Below, one piece after another: positions 55,884 through 64,000 of a DNA stretch of 64,000 bases; position 1 is the first letter of the stretch; each line of letters starts with the position of its first letter. The notes beneath the pieces are model-generated. The model saw only the letters and a list, made by a program, of their open reading frames with translations, had not been told where the DNA came from and made no database searches. Made by a program: the position numbers and the translations under genes. The stretch spans positions 1 through 64,000 of the forward strand of contig NZ_FNYD01000002.1 in the NCBI RefSeq assembly GCF_900109035.1. The letters run 5' to 3'. Origin of the DNA: Cribrihabitans marinus (GTDB taxonomy: Bacteria; Pseudomonadota; Alphaproteobacteria; Rhodobacterales; Rhodobacteraceae).

Positions 55884-57648
55884 GGCAGCGTACCTTGTGA
55901 CCGGGTTCCATTTCCACGAGGGAAGGTATCACGCTCTCGGTAAAACGAAAGGCTTGGGCCCAGCTGTCCGGCGCGCCGGCGCCTTGCGCCACCAGTTTCA
56001 GGTCGATGGGGCGTTCGATGTCGGGCTCGGGCTGGGCGGCGATCAGGGCCTTGGTATAGGGGTGCTGGGGATTGTGGAACAGGGTCTCGGGCGGGGCCTG
56101 CTCGACCACCAGCCCCTGACGCATCACCGCCACCTCGTCGGCGATCCGGGCCACCACCGCCAGGTCGTGCGAGATGAACAGGTAGCTGAGGTTGTGTCGG
56201 TCGCGGATGTCTTCCAGCAAGGTCAGGATCTGTTCCTGCACCGACACGTCCAGCGCCGAGGTCGGCTCGTCGCAGACGATCAGCGCCGGGTCCAGCATCA
56301 GGGCGCGCGCGATCGACAGGCGTTGGCGCTGGCCGCCCGAGAAGGCGTGCGGGTAGCGTTTGAGCATGTCGGCGTTCAACCCGACCCGGTCGAGCATGGC
56401 GGCAGCGCGGTCGCGCCGCTCGGCCCGATCGCCGATGCGGTGGATCTCGAGCGGTTCGGTCATCGCGTCCTGGATCCGCATCCGCGGGCTGAGCGAGGAA
56501 TAGGGATCCTGGAACACCATCTGGGCCTGGCGCTGGAACGCGGTGCGCTGGCTGCGGCTCATCTTGTGCACCTGCAGCGGCTCGGCGTCGGGTGTGGCGC
56601 GGAACAGGATCTCGCCGCCGGGATCGGGCGGCTCAGCGCCAAGCGCGATGCGTGCGGCGGTGGTCTTGCCCGAGCCGCTTTCGCCGACGATGGCCAGCGT
56701 CTTGCCGCGCGGCAGTTTCAGGTCGACACCCCGGCAGGCATGGATCAGCACGTTGGGTTTCCAGCCGGATCCGGCGCGCATCGTATAGGTCTTGGAAACC
56801 TGGCGCATGTCGAGGATCAGGTCCTGATCGGGCAGCGGCGGGGCCGGGGCGGTCTCGGCGGGAATCGCGGGGGCGGCGTCGAACAGCTGCTTGGTATAGG
56901 GATGCGCCGGCGCCTTGAGCATCGGCTCGGCGTCGCCGGCCTCCATCACCCGGCCCTTGTGCATGACCACCACCCGCTCTGCCATGTTCGCGACCACGCC
57001 CAGGTCATGCGTGACCAGGATCAGCGCCATGCCGGTTTCCTGCTGCAACTCCTTGATAAGCCCTAGAACTTGTGCCTGAGTGGTCACGTCCAGCGCGGTT
57101 GTGGGCTCGTCCGCGATCAGGAGTTCGGGCTTTGCCACCATCGCCATCGCGATCATCGCGCGCTGGCGCATCCCGCCCGACAACTCGAACGGATAGGACT
57201 TGTAGGCCCTTTCGGGATCGGGAAAGCCCACGCGGTCGAATGTCTGCAGGACCTGCCGCCTGGCCTCGCGCTCGGAGGCGCCGCGGTGCAGCCACAGAAC
57301 CTCGCTCACCTGGTTGCCGATCCGGTGCAGCGGCGAGAGCGAGCGCATCGGTTCCTGGAAGATCATCGAGATGCGGTCGCCACGGATGCTGCGCAGCCGC
57401 CGCTCGCCGATCTCGGTCAGGACGACCGGCTTGGTGCCATCATCCAGCGTGATCCGGCCGCTGGTGATCCGGGCCGTCCGCGGCAGGATGCGCAGGATGG
57501 CGCGGCACGAAAGAGTCTTACCCGAGCCGGATTCGCCCACGATGGCCAAGGTCTGGCCGCGCTCGACATCGAAGCTGACATTGCCCACGACGGTCTGGCC
57601 GGGGCCGAAACTGATGGTCAGATCCTCGACGGACAGCAACGGGCGCAT
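55876..57648 (-). CDS. Double ABC ATPase of peptide importer (YejF/GsiA-like fusion)
   Basis: 590 residues: two complete nucleotide-binding domains. Each has a Walker A GESGSGKT (about 37 and 315), a signature ([13 protein letters not shown] and [13 protein letters not shown]) and Walker B ([12 protein letters not shown] and [12 protein letters not shown]). Fusion corresponds to DppD plus DppF. First gene of the importer operon, 209 bases from a divergent methyltransferase gene; the spacer shows only the latter's ribosome site. Confidence 0.93.
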   Translation of the reverse strand: MRPLLSVEDLTISFGPGQTVVGNVSFDVERGQTLAIVGESGSGKTLSCRAILRILPRTARITSGRITLDDGTKPVVLTEIGERRLRSIRGDRISMIFQEPMRSLSPLHRIGNQVSEVLWLHRGASEREARRQVLQTFDRVGFPDPERAYKSYPFELSGGMRQRAMIAMAMVAKPELLIADEPTTALDVTTQAQVLGLIKELQQETGMALILVTHDLGVVANMAERVVVMHKGRVMEAGDAEPMLKAPAHPYTKQLFDAAPAIPAETAPAPPLPDQDLILDMRQVSKTYTMRAGSGWKPNVLIHACRGVDLKLPRGKTLAIVGESGSGKTTAARIALGAEPPDPGGEILFRATPDAEPLQVHKMSRSQRTAFQRQAQMVFQDPYSSLSPRMRIQDAMTEPLEIHRIGDRAERRDRAAAMLDRVGLNADMLKRYPHAFSGGQRQRLSIARALMLDPALIVCDEPTSALDVSVQEQILTLLEDIRDRHNLSYLFISHDLAVVARIADEVAVMRQGLVVEQAPPETLFHNPQHPYTKALIAAQPEPDIERPIDLKLVAQGAGAPDSWAQAFRFTESVIPSLVEMEPGHKVRCHV

Positions 57649-57857
57649 TCAGGTCGCCCTGTCTGTCAGGCTGCTGTCGCTCATCCGGTCTCACCATCCC
57701 CTCGGTCTCGGGATCACTTTCGCTTGATGGGTCTCGGCTAGTCAAACCCGAAATTGCGCCGTGCCCTCACGTTTCCGCCAATCCGCTCAGCGCATGGCTA
57801 CACATTTGCCCGCCGATTTGGCATCAGGGTCGGGCACAAGCGCCGGGAGGGCCGACC

Positions 57858-58373
57858 ATGGGCGAGGGACAGAGCCGCCTCGATCTTTTCATCGACAGGA
57901 TGGTGTCGCAGCGCGCCTGCCTGGACCACGCCATTGCCGAGACGGCGGGAATGCCCGGTCCTGTGTTCGAGCTGGGGCTGGGCAACGGGCGGACCTATCA
58001 CCACATGCGAAGCCGCATCGACGGGCGCGACATCTACGTGTTCGAGCGTGCGGTGGCCGCGCATCCCGATTCCACCCCGCCCGAGGCGCGGACGATCCTG
58101 GGCGACGTGCGTGAAACCCTGCCGGCGGCGCGCGACCGCTTCGGCCCGACCGCGACCCTGATCCACGCGGATCTGGGCGGCCACAACCGGGACAAGAACG
58201 ACGCCTTCGCGCGGCTCGTCTCGCCCCTGATCGAGCTGTTGCTGGCGCCGGGCGGGCTGATGGTGTCGAGCGACCGGATGTATTTCGATGCGCTGGAGGA
58301 GCAGCCGCTGCCACCCGGCGCGGTGCCGGGGCGGTGTTTCGTCTACCGTCGGCCGGGCGGTGAGGGCGCATGA
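57858..58373 (+). CDS. Small class I SAM methyltransferase (Methyltransf_17-like)
   Basis: 171 residues, GGGAGG site before the ATG. ELGLGNGRTYHHMRSRI is the SAM loop; PGGLMVSSDRMYF occurs late. Paralogue of the protein at 41393-41869. Overlaps a glutathione transferase gene by four bases (ATGA), so the two are co-expressed. Substrate unknown. Confidence 0.78.
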   Translation: MGEGQSRLDLFIDRMVSQRACLDHAIAETAGMPGPVFELGLGNGRTYHHMRSRIDGRDIYVFERAVAAHPDSTPPEARTILGDVRETLPAARDRFGPTATLIHADLGGHNRDKNDAFARLVSPLIELLLAPGGLMVSSDRMYFDALEEQPLPPGAVPGRCFVYRRPGGEGA

Positions 58374-58999
58374 TCTTCTACGATTGCGCCACCGCTCCCA
58401 GCCCGCGCCGGGCCCGGATCCTGATCGCCGAGAAGGGGCTGGACATCGAGACCCGGGAAGTGTCGATCGCTGACGGCGCACACCTGCAGCCGGAGTTCCT
58501 GCGCGTGAACCCGCGCGGCACCGTGCCGGTGCTTGTCACCGACGATGGCGTGGCGCTGACCGAGAATCTCGGGATCGCCGCCTATCTCGAAGCGCGCTGC
58601 CCCGAGCCGCCTCTGATGGGCACCACGCCCGAGGAAAAGGGGCTGGTCCTGATGTGGAATGCCCTCGTCGAGCAGCAGGGCGGCCAACCCATTGCCGAGG
58701 CGCTGCGCAATTCCAGCCCCGCGCTGGCGGGTCGGGCCTTGCCCGGACCCGTGGAATTCGAGCAGATCCCGGCGCTGGCCGAGCGCGGCCGCCGCCGCGT
58801 CGCCCTGTTCTGGGACCTGCTGGAGGCGCGGCTGCGCGAGAGCCGCTACCTGGCGGGGGACAGTTTCACGCTGCCCGACATTACCGCCTTTGTTTTTGTC
58901 GAGTTCGCACGGGTGATCCGCGCCACCATCCCAGAAGGCCACACCGCCACGCAGGAATGGTATGCGCGGGTGCGGGCCCGACCCGCCGCCGCGCTCTGA
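58370..58999 (+). CDS. Glutathione S-transferase
   Basis: 209 residues. Thioredoxin-like N-terminal domain with SPRRARILIAEKG (glutathione site), NPRGTVPVLV and the ENLGIAAYLEAR cis-Pro/Glu-Ser-equivalent region, then a helical C-terminal domain with LAGDSFTLPDITAFVFVEF. General detoxification or isomerase role. Convergent with the IOR gene, four bases between stops. Confidence 0.88.
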   Translation: MIFYDCATAPSPRRARILIAEKGLDIETREVSIADGAHLQPEFLRVNPRGTVPVLVTDDGVALTENLGIAAYLEARCPEPPLMGTTPEEKGLVLMWNALVEQQGGQPIAEALRNSSPALAGRALPGPVEFEQIPALAERGRRRVALFWDLLEARLRESRYLAGDSFTLPDITAFVFVEFARVIRATIPEGHTATQEWYARVRARPAAAL

Positions 59000-59003
59000 G
59001 CGT

Positions 59004-62000
59004 TTATCCCACCAGCTTGCCGTCTACCTCGGCGCGTACCTTCTGCGCGGCCTGGCTGCGTACCGGGCCGTAGCCGCGGATCTCGTCGGCCGCGGCGAGG
59101 ATCTCTGTCCACCGGTCATCCTGCGCGGGCGTCCAGTCCGCCTGTGCCCGATCCAGCAGACCCTCGTACCAACTCAGCAGATCGCGGTGCATCCGCGCCT
59201 CCTCGTGGTACCCGAAGGGGTTGAGGGCGGACCCGCGCAACCCCTTGAGCCGCGACAGACCGCCCAGGACCGGGCGCAGCCACGGGCCGAACTGGCGCTT
59301 GCCGGGCCGCCCGCGCGCATCGCGCCGCCAGTTCAGCAAGGGCGGCGCCATGTGGTATTTCACTGTCACGTCGCCCTCGAACGTGTCCGACAGTTCCCTG
59401 GCAAAGGCGTCACCGGTCATCAGCCGGGCCACCTCGAACTCGTCCTTGTAGGCCATCAGCTTGAACAGGTTGCACGCCGCCGCGCGATGCAGCGCCTCGG
59501 AGGCGTCGGGCAGGGCCGAGCGCAGCCCTGACAGCCGGTCCGTGTAGCGGCGGGCATAATCCGCGTCCTGATAGCCGGTCAGGAACTCGGTCCGGCGCGC
59601 GATCATCTGTTCCAGCGTTTCGACCTGCGGTTCCGGGTCGCGATACCCGTCCAGCCGATCCGGATCGGCCGCCATGCAGCGCCCGATGGCAAAGGCCAGC
59701 CGGTTCTTCTCGACCGCGACCCCGTTCAGCAGGATGGCCTGCCCCAGGGCGACGCCGGATACCGGAACCAGCCCTTTCTGCCAGGCGAAGCCCAGCATCA
59801 TCACGTTGGCAAAGACGGCATCGCCCAGCAGGGTCTCGGCCGCGGCGTTGGCGTCAAACCCGCTGACATTCTCGGCGCCGACCGCCTGGGCGATGGCGTC
59901 GTCGCGGGCATCCACCCTGAGCTGCGCGTCCCGGCGCAGCACCAGGTCGCCGGTGGGCATCTCGGCGCGGTTCAGGACCACCCGGCTGCCGCGCCGGTAA
60001 TGCGCGCTGGCCTTGGGCGCGGAACTGACCACCACGTCGCAGCCGATCACCGCGTCGGCCGACGCCTGGTCGGTGCGGACCTGGTTCAACGCCTCGGGCG
60101 CGTCGGCCAGGCGGATATAGCTGAGCACGGTGCCGAATTTCTGTGCGAAGCCGGTGAAGTCGAGCACCGAGCTTCCCTTGCCCTCCAGATGCGCCGCCAT
60201 GGTGATCAGCGCGCCGACGGTCACCACGCCGGTGCCGCCGACCCCCGTGACCAGCAGGTCGAACGGTCGGTCCAGAGCGGGCAGGTCCGGTGCGGGCAGG
60301 CCCTTCTCCAGCGTGGCAATCTCCAGGTCGGCGCTGCGCTTGCGCCGCTTTCCGCCCTCGACGGTGACGAAGCTGGGGCAGAAACCGTTCAGGCAGGAAT
60401 AGTCCTTGTTGCAGGAGCTGAGGTTGATCTTGCGCTTGCGTCCCAGCGGGGTTTCGCGCGGCTCGACGCTCAGGCAGTTCGACTCGACCGAGCAATCGCC
60501 GCAGCCCTCGCAGACCAGGTCGTTGATCCAGACGAAGCGGTCGGGATCCTCCATCGTGCCCCGCTTGCGGCGGCGGCGTTTCTCGGTGGCGCAGGTCTGT
60601 TCGTAGATCAGCACGCTGACGCCGGGCACCTCGCGCAGCTCGCGCTGCAGCGGCATCAGGTCGGCGCGATCGTGAAAAGAGGTGCCGGCGGGGAAATCGC
60701 CACGGTCGAACTTGCCGATGTCGTCGCTGGCCAGCGCGATGCGCTCGACCCCCTCGGCGCGGCAGGCCTGAGCGATGCCGACCACGCTGACCGGACCGTC
60801 CACCGGCTGACCGCCAGTCATCGCCACCGCGTCGTTGTAAAGGATCTTGTAGGTGATGTTGGTGCCGGCGGCGACCGCCTGCCGGATCGCCAGCGACCCG
60901 GAATGATACCAGGTGCCCTCACCGAGATTCTGGAAGATGTGCTTGCCGCCGGTGAACTTGCTGGCGGCCACATGCGGCACACCCTCGCCGCCCATCTGGG
61001 CGTAGCCGACCGTGTTGCGGTTCATCCACGACGCCATCACGTGGCAGCCGATGCCGCTGGCCGCGACCGAACCCTCGGGCACCTTGGTCGAGGTGTTGTG
61101 CGGACAGCCCGAGCAGAAATAGGGCGTGCGGGTGGCGCCCTCGACATTGACAAGCTGCGGCGGCGTGTCGGTCAGCGCGCGGGCCTTGGCGGGCAAGCCT
61201 TCCTCGGGAAAGAACCCGTCGAGCCGGGCGGCCACGATCGGGGCCAGCAGGCGCGGGCTCAACTCGCCGGTCCAGGGGATCAGCGGCTCGCCGTGGCTGT
61301 CGTATTTGCCGACCATCTTGTGCGGCTTGTCGCCGGGCCAGTCATAGAAATACTCCTTGAACTGGCTTTCGATGATGCCGCGCTTCTCCTCGACGACCAG
61401 CACCTCGGCCTTGCCCTTGACGAAGCGCAGGGCATTGCGGCGGGCCAGGGGCCAGACCATGCCGATCTTGTAGATGTCGATGCCCAGCTCACGGCATTTC
61501 GCCTCGTCCAGACCCAGAAGCCGCAGCGCCTCCATCAGGTCGAGATGCGCCTTGCCGGTGGTGACAAAGCCGAAACGGGCATTGTCCAGGCCATAGATGG
61601 CCCGGTCGATCGGGTTGGCCTCGGCAAAGGCGCGCACGGCGCGCAGCTTGTGCTGGATGCGGGTCTCGATCTCGGGCGAGGGCAGGTCGGCGCTGCGCAC
61701 ATGCAGCCCGCCGGTGGGCAGGTCGATCTCGGGCAATTCGAACACCCGGTCGGAGCGCAGATCGACCGACCGCGCGCTTTCGACCGTCTCGCTGACCGCC
61801 TTGAACCCGACCCAGGTGCCGGAATAGCGCGACAGGGCCAGCCCGTATTCGCCGTATTCCAGGTATTCCTCGACCGAGGCAGGGTTCAGCGTGGGCATGA
61901 ACCACGCCATGAAGGCCACGTCGGACTGGTGCGGCATCGAGGAGGAGACACAGCCGTGATCGTCGCCGGCCACCACCAGAACCCCGCCCTTTGGGGCGCT

Positions 62001-62414
62001 GCCATAGGCGTTGCCGTGTTTCAGCGCATCGCCGGACCGGTCGACGCCCGGCCCCTTGCCATACCACATGGAAAACACGCCCTCGACCTCGCAGCCGGGG
62101 TTCAGCGACGCCTGCTGCGCGCCCAGAACGGCAGTGGCGCCCAGATCCTCGTTCACGGCGGGCATGAAGGTGATGCGGTCCTCTTTCAGCCGCTCGCGCG
62201 CGCGCCACAGCTCCAGGTCCAGCGCGCCCAGCGGCGAGCCGCGATAACCCGAGACGAACCCGGCCGTGTTCAGCCCCGCCGCCCTGTCGCGCCGCGCCTG
62301 GTCCATCATGATCCGCGCCAGGGCCTGGGTGCCGGTCAGGAACACCCGACCCTCGGTCAGGGCATAGCGGTCTTCGAGCTGGTAGGTGCGCAGGCTGGGA
62401 ACGTGCTGGGTCAT
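59004..62414 (-). CDS. Indolepyruvate:ferredoxin oxidoreductase, fused alpha-beta (IorAB)
   Basis: 1136 residues, one polypeptide as in proteobacterial IOR. Pyruvate-oxidoreductase-like N-terminal domain (GFVSGYRGSPLGALD), TPP-binding middle domain (CPHNTST, IGCHVMASWM, MGGEG), iron-sulfur Cys clusters CEGCGDC and CNKDYSCLNGFC, and gamma-type C-terminal domain with TGVGGTGVVTVG near 720. Oxidatively decarboxylates aryl-pyruvates to arylacetyl-CoA, so phenylpyruvate would yield the substrate of the paa pathway. Divergent from an Lrp-type regulator. Confidence 0.93.
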   Translation of the reverse strand: MTQHVPSLRTYQLEDRYALTEGRVFLTGTQALARIMMDQARRDRAAGLNTAGFVSGYRGSPLGALDLELWRARERLKEDRITFMPAVNEDLGATAVLGAQQASLNPGCEVEGVFSMWYGKGPGVDRSGDALKHGNAYGSAPKGGVLVVAGDDHGCVSSSMPHQSDVAFMAWFMPTLNPASVEEYLEYGEYGLALSRYSGTWVGFKAVSETVESARSVDLRSDRVFELPEIDLPTGGLHVRSADLPSPEIETRIQHKLRAVRAFAEANPIDRAIYGLDNARFGFVTTGKAHLDLMEALRLLGLDEAKCRELGIDIYKIGMVWPLARRNALRFVKGKAEVLVVEEKRGIIESQFKEYFYDWPGDKPHKMVGKYDSHGEPLIPWTGELSPRLLAPIVAARLDGFFPEEGLPAKARALTDTPPQLVNVEGATRTPYFCSGCPHNTSTKVPEGSVAASGIGCHVMASWMNRNTVGYAQMGGEGVPHVAASKFTGGKHIFQNLGEGTWYHSGSLAIRQAVAAGTNITYKILYNDAVAMTGGQPVDGPVSVVGIAQACRAEGVERIALASDDIGKFDRGDFPAGTSFHDRADLMPLQRELREVPGVSVLIYEQTCATEKRRRRKRGTMEDPDRFVWINDLVCEGCGDCSVESNCLSVEPRETPLGRKRKINLSSCNKDYSCLNGFCPSFVTVEGGKRRKRSADLEIATLEKGLPAPDLPALDRPFDLLVTGVGGTGVVTVGALITMAAHLEGKGSSVLDFTGFAQKFGTVLSYIRLADAPEALNQVRTDQASADAVIGCDVVVSSAPKASAHYRRGSRVVLNRAEMPTGDLVLRRDAQLRVDARDDAIAQAVGAENVSGFDANAAAETLLGDAVFANVMMLGFAWQKGLVPVSGVALGQAILLNGVAVEKNRLAFAIGRCMAADPDRLDGYRDPEPQVETLEQMIARRTEFLTGYQDADYARRYTDRLSGLRSALPDASEALHRAAACNLFKLMAYKDEFEVARLMTGDAFARELSDTFEGDVTVKYHMAPPLLNWRRDARGRPGKRQFGPWLRPVLGGLSRLKGLRGSALNPFGYHEEARMHRDLLSWYEGLLDRAQADWTPAQDDRWTEILAAADEIRGYGPVRSQAAQKVRAEVDGKLVG

Positions 62415-62552
62415 CCGCGTCTCCTGTTGAATTCGGCCGAGGCGGAAGGATACCGCCGGCGGGGCGAAAGATCATGCCAGTTCCGACTTCATTTCGGCCC
62501 TTCATCGAATAAACTGACCACAGAGCGCCGAATCAACGAAACGGATTTTCGC

Positions 62553-63011
62553 TTGGACCTGGATGATCGTGACCGCCGCATCGTGACCCTGCTGCAAAAG
62601 GACAGCCGGATCTCGAATGCCGACCTGGCCGTCGCCGTGGGCATGTCGGCCTCGGCCCTGTGGCGCCGGGTGCGGGCGCTGGAGGAGGGCGGCGTGATCG
62701 AGCGCTACGGCGCGGTGGTCGATCCCGCGGCGATGGGGCTGGGTTTCGAGGCCATCGTGCATGTCCATCTGACGCGGCATGATCCGGACAAGATCGTCGA
62801 ATTCATCAGCGCGGTCGAGGCGAGCGCGGCGGTGCAGGAATGCTATGCCACAACGGGGCAAGCGGATTATCACCTGCGGGTCCTAACCCGCGACCTGGCG
62901 GCCTATAACGACTTTCTCGAACGGTTCCTGTTCCGCCTGTCGGCGGTGGACAGCGCGCAGACCAACGTGGTGCTGCGCACGGTCAAGCGGAACGGGCCAG
63001 TAACCGGCTAG
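62553..63011 (+). CDS. Lrp/AsnC-family transcriptional regulator
   Basis: 152 residues from a TTG; no ATG or GTG is available near the domain start and the exact start is uncertain. Helix-turn-helix LQKDSRISNADLAVAVGMSASALWRRV followed by the RAM domain (GFEAIVHVHL, YATTGQADYHLRV). Divergent from IOR, with about 140 bases between. Likely activates or represses aromatic amino-acid catabolism in response to an amino acid. Confidence 0.88.
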   Translation: MDLDDRDRRIVTLLQKDSRISNADLAVAVGMSASALWRRVRALEEGGVIERYGAVVDPAAMGLGFEAIVHVHLTRHDPDKIVEFISAVEASAAVQECYATTGQADYHLRVLTRDLAAYNDFLERFLFRLSAVDSAQTNVVLRTVKRNGPVTG

Positions 63012-63017
63012 CGGGTT

Positions 63018-63407
63018 TCAGGAGGCGTAGACGACCCAGGCCCAGGTCATGACGATATAGGTCAGCTGGTGCAGGCACTGGTCCAGCCCGGCGGCGCGCC
63101 AGAACGCGGCCTGGTCCGGGCGCAGTTCGTTGCGGTCGGAATAATGCGCCTTGAAATAGTCGATGTGGAAATGCACCACCCATTCCAGCGCGACCGTGAT
63201 CAGGATGAAGACCGGCGGCGATCCGATCAGCAAAAAGGCGATGACGGATCCGAGGGAATGCACCGCGGCGTGCTGGGCGCGACCCAGATGCGCGTATTCG
63301 CCGCGTCCCGACAGCATCTTCGGCGTCTGCAGGAAATAGTCGGCAAACATGTGCTTTGCCTGGAACAACACCAGCAGCATCAGGACATCGCCGATCAATT
63401 GAGGCAC
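63018..63407 (-). CDS. DUF3307-family inner-membrane protein
   Basis: 129 residues from a GTG behind a strong GGGAGGA site. Three to four hydrophobic segments; DUF3307 pattern LFQAKHMFADYFLQTPKM near the start, HAAVHS and VVHFHIDYFKAHY. Function unknown. Six bases from the end of the Lrp gene (convergent). An upstream in-frame extension has no support. Confidence 0.78.
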   Translation of the reverse strand: MPQLIGDVLMLLVLFQAKHMFADYFLQTPKMLSGRGEYAHLGRAQHAAVHSLGSVIAFLLIGSPPVFILITVALEWVVHFHIDYFKAHYSDRNELRPDQAAFWRAAGLDQCLHQLTYIVMTWAWVVYAS

Positions 63408-63611
63408 GCGTATCCTCCCGAGAAACAGGCCACGGGTCAGCTTAGGCACAGGATGTGGCGAGTGCAAATGAACTGGTTCACACAAGCGCCCGGATCGGCG
63501 GGGCAATTCCGATTGCGCCTGTGCTGCCGGGCGGTTTAGGCTGGGCGCCGTATTGCCTGCAGCCGTTGCCCCTGGGGCAGCCGGGATCGGCCAGGGTCGG
63601 AGATTGGTCCA

Positions 63612-64000
63612 ATAGAACGCACTCTGTTCCGGTTCATCTGGAAATACTCCAAGCGCGACCAGTTGATCCTGCTGGCAGTCACGTCGTGCCTGTTTCCGCT
63701 GCTTTACCTGACGCTCGAGTTGCCCAAGCGGATCATCAACGACGCGATCGGCGCGGCCAGTTCCACCATCGAAGTCTTCGGAATGGCCTTCGATCAGGTC
63801 ACCTATCTGGGCATCCTGTGCGGCGCCTTTTTGCTGGCGGTTCTGGCGCATGGTCTGCTCAAGATGCGCATCAACACGATGAAGGGCGTGTTGAGCGAAC
63901 GGATGCTGCGCCGATTCCGCTACCAGCTGATTGGCCGTGTCCTGCGCTTTCCCCAGCCCTATTTCGAGCGTGTCAGCCAGGGCGAACTGGTGTCGATGAT
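63612..64000 (+). CDS. ABC exporter membrane domain, 5' end (ATA start codon?)
   Basis: An open frame follows a stop at 63537 with no ATG, GTG or TTG before ERTLFRFIWKYSKRDQ. The best start is ATA at 63612, nine bases after GGAG, or a downstream ATG. The protein continues to the window edge. Residues to 129 have membrane segments (LILLAVTSCLFPLLYLTL, LGILCGAFLLAVLAHGLL) and PYFERVSQGELVSM, the coupling-helix region of ABC transporter transmembrane domains. The nucleotide-binding domain lies beyond the window. Confidence 0.7.
   Translation, partial: MERTLFRFIWKYSKRDQLILLAVTSCLFPLLYLTLELPKRIINDAIGAASSTIEVFGMAFDQVTYLGILCGAFLLAVLAHGLLKMRINTMKGVLSERMLRRFRYQLIGRVLRFPQPYFERVSQGELVSM

Noticed and set aside
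60000-62552. Long plus-strand frame before the Lrp domain
   Set aside because: It is antisense to IOR; only the segment after about 62553 has Lrp character.

Overview
The window is GC-rich, densely packed, mostly operonic DNA. It most resembles a marine or soil alphaproteobacterium of the Rhodobacterales (roseobacter-type). That assignment rests on gene content: a Hint_2-domain protein, TRAP and TTT transporters side by side, a fused indolepyruvate:ferredoxin oxidoreductase, a paaABCDE operon with a TetR-type regulator, and YejABEF-like peptide uptake. It was not tested against a database.

Layout. 1-838: the 5' end of an IS110-type insertion sequence running off the left edge, a structured non-coding stretch, and a tRNA-Met. 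911-9413 (minus strand): one apparent transcription unit dctPQM-paaZ-paaX-Baeyer-Villiger monooxygenase-alpha/beta hydrolase. 9644-12784 (plus): paaG-paaI-paaK-tetR. 13027-13521: an isolated diheme c-type cytochrome behind a near-perfect FNR-type promoter. 13664-19480 (minus): paaJ-paaA-paaB-paaC-paaD-paaE plus an extra PaaA/PaaC-like protein. Together these give phenylacetate activation, epoxidation, isomerisation, ring cleavage and thiolysis. Two of the three paa promoter regions share a 10-base TetR-type operator (ACCGYTCGGT). Stand-alone paaF and paaH are not seen; the bifunctional hydratase/dehydrogenase at 37134-39230 could supply those steps. The indolepyruvate oxidoreductase at 59004-62414 could feed arylacetyl-CoA from amino acids.

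19713-24061 holds a GntR regulator, a class I glutamine amidotransferase-like hydrolase, a cytochrome P450, a glutamine-synthetase-like ligase and a [2Fe-2S] ferredoxin. I read this as a gamma-glutamylation plus P450 route for an unknown amine, and it is one of the two strongest candidates for an undescribed system. 24101-26693 has two unrelated methyltransferases and a Hint-domain protein. 26709-37013 is the second candidate. An omega-aminotransferase and an IclR regulator face a TctCBA transporter operon that continues into aldehyde dehydrogenase, an AGXT2L-like phospholyase, an APH-type kinase and a UPF0261 protein. This suggests import, phosphorylation, beta-elimination and oxidation of a hydroxylated amine.

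37134-41380 carries fatty-acid-type enzymes, ribulose-phosphate epimerase and an EamA exporter. 41393-49161 (minus) is a tight eight-gene glycan operon (nucleotide-sugar dehydrogenase, four glycosyltransferases, a histidine phosphatase, a deacetylase-like protein and a small methyltransferase). 49381-51744 is a large MscS channel. 51763-57648 (minus) is a peptide-type ABC importer. 57858-63011 holds a methyltransferase/GST pair and the IOR/Lrp pair. The window ends with a DUF3307 membrane protein and the start of an ABC exporter whose apparent start codon is ATA.
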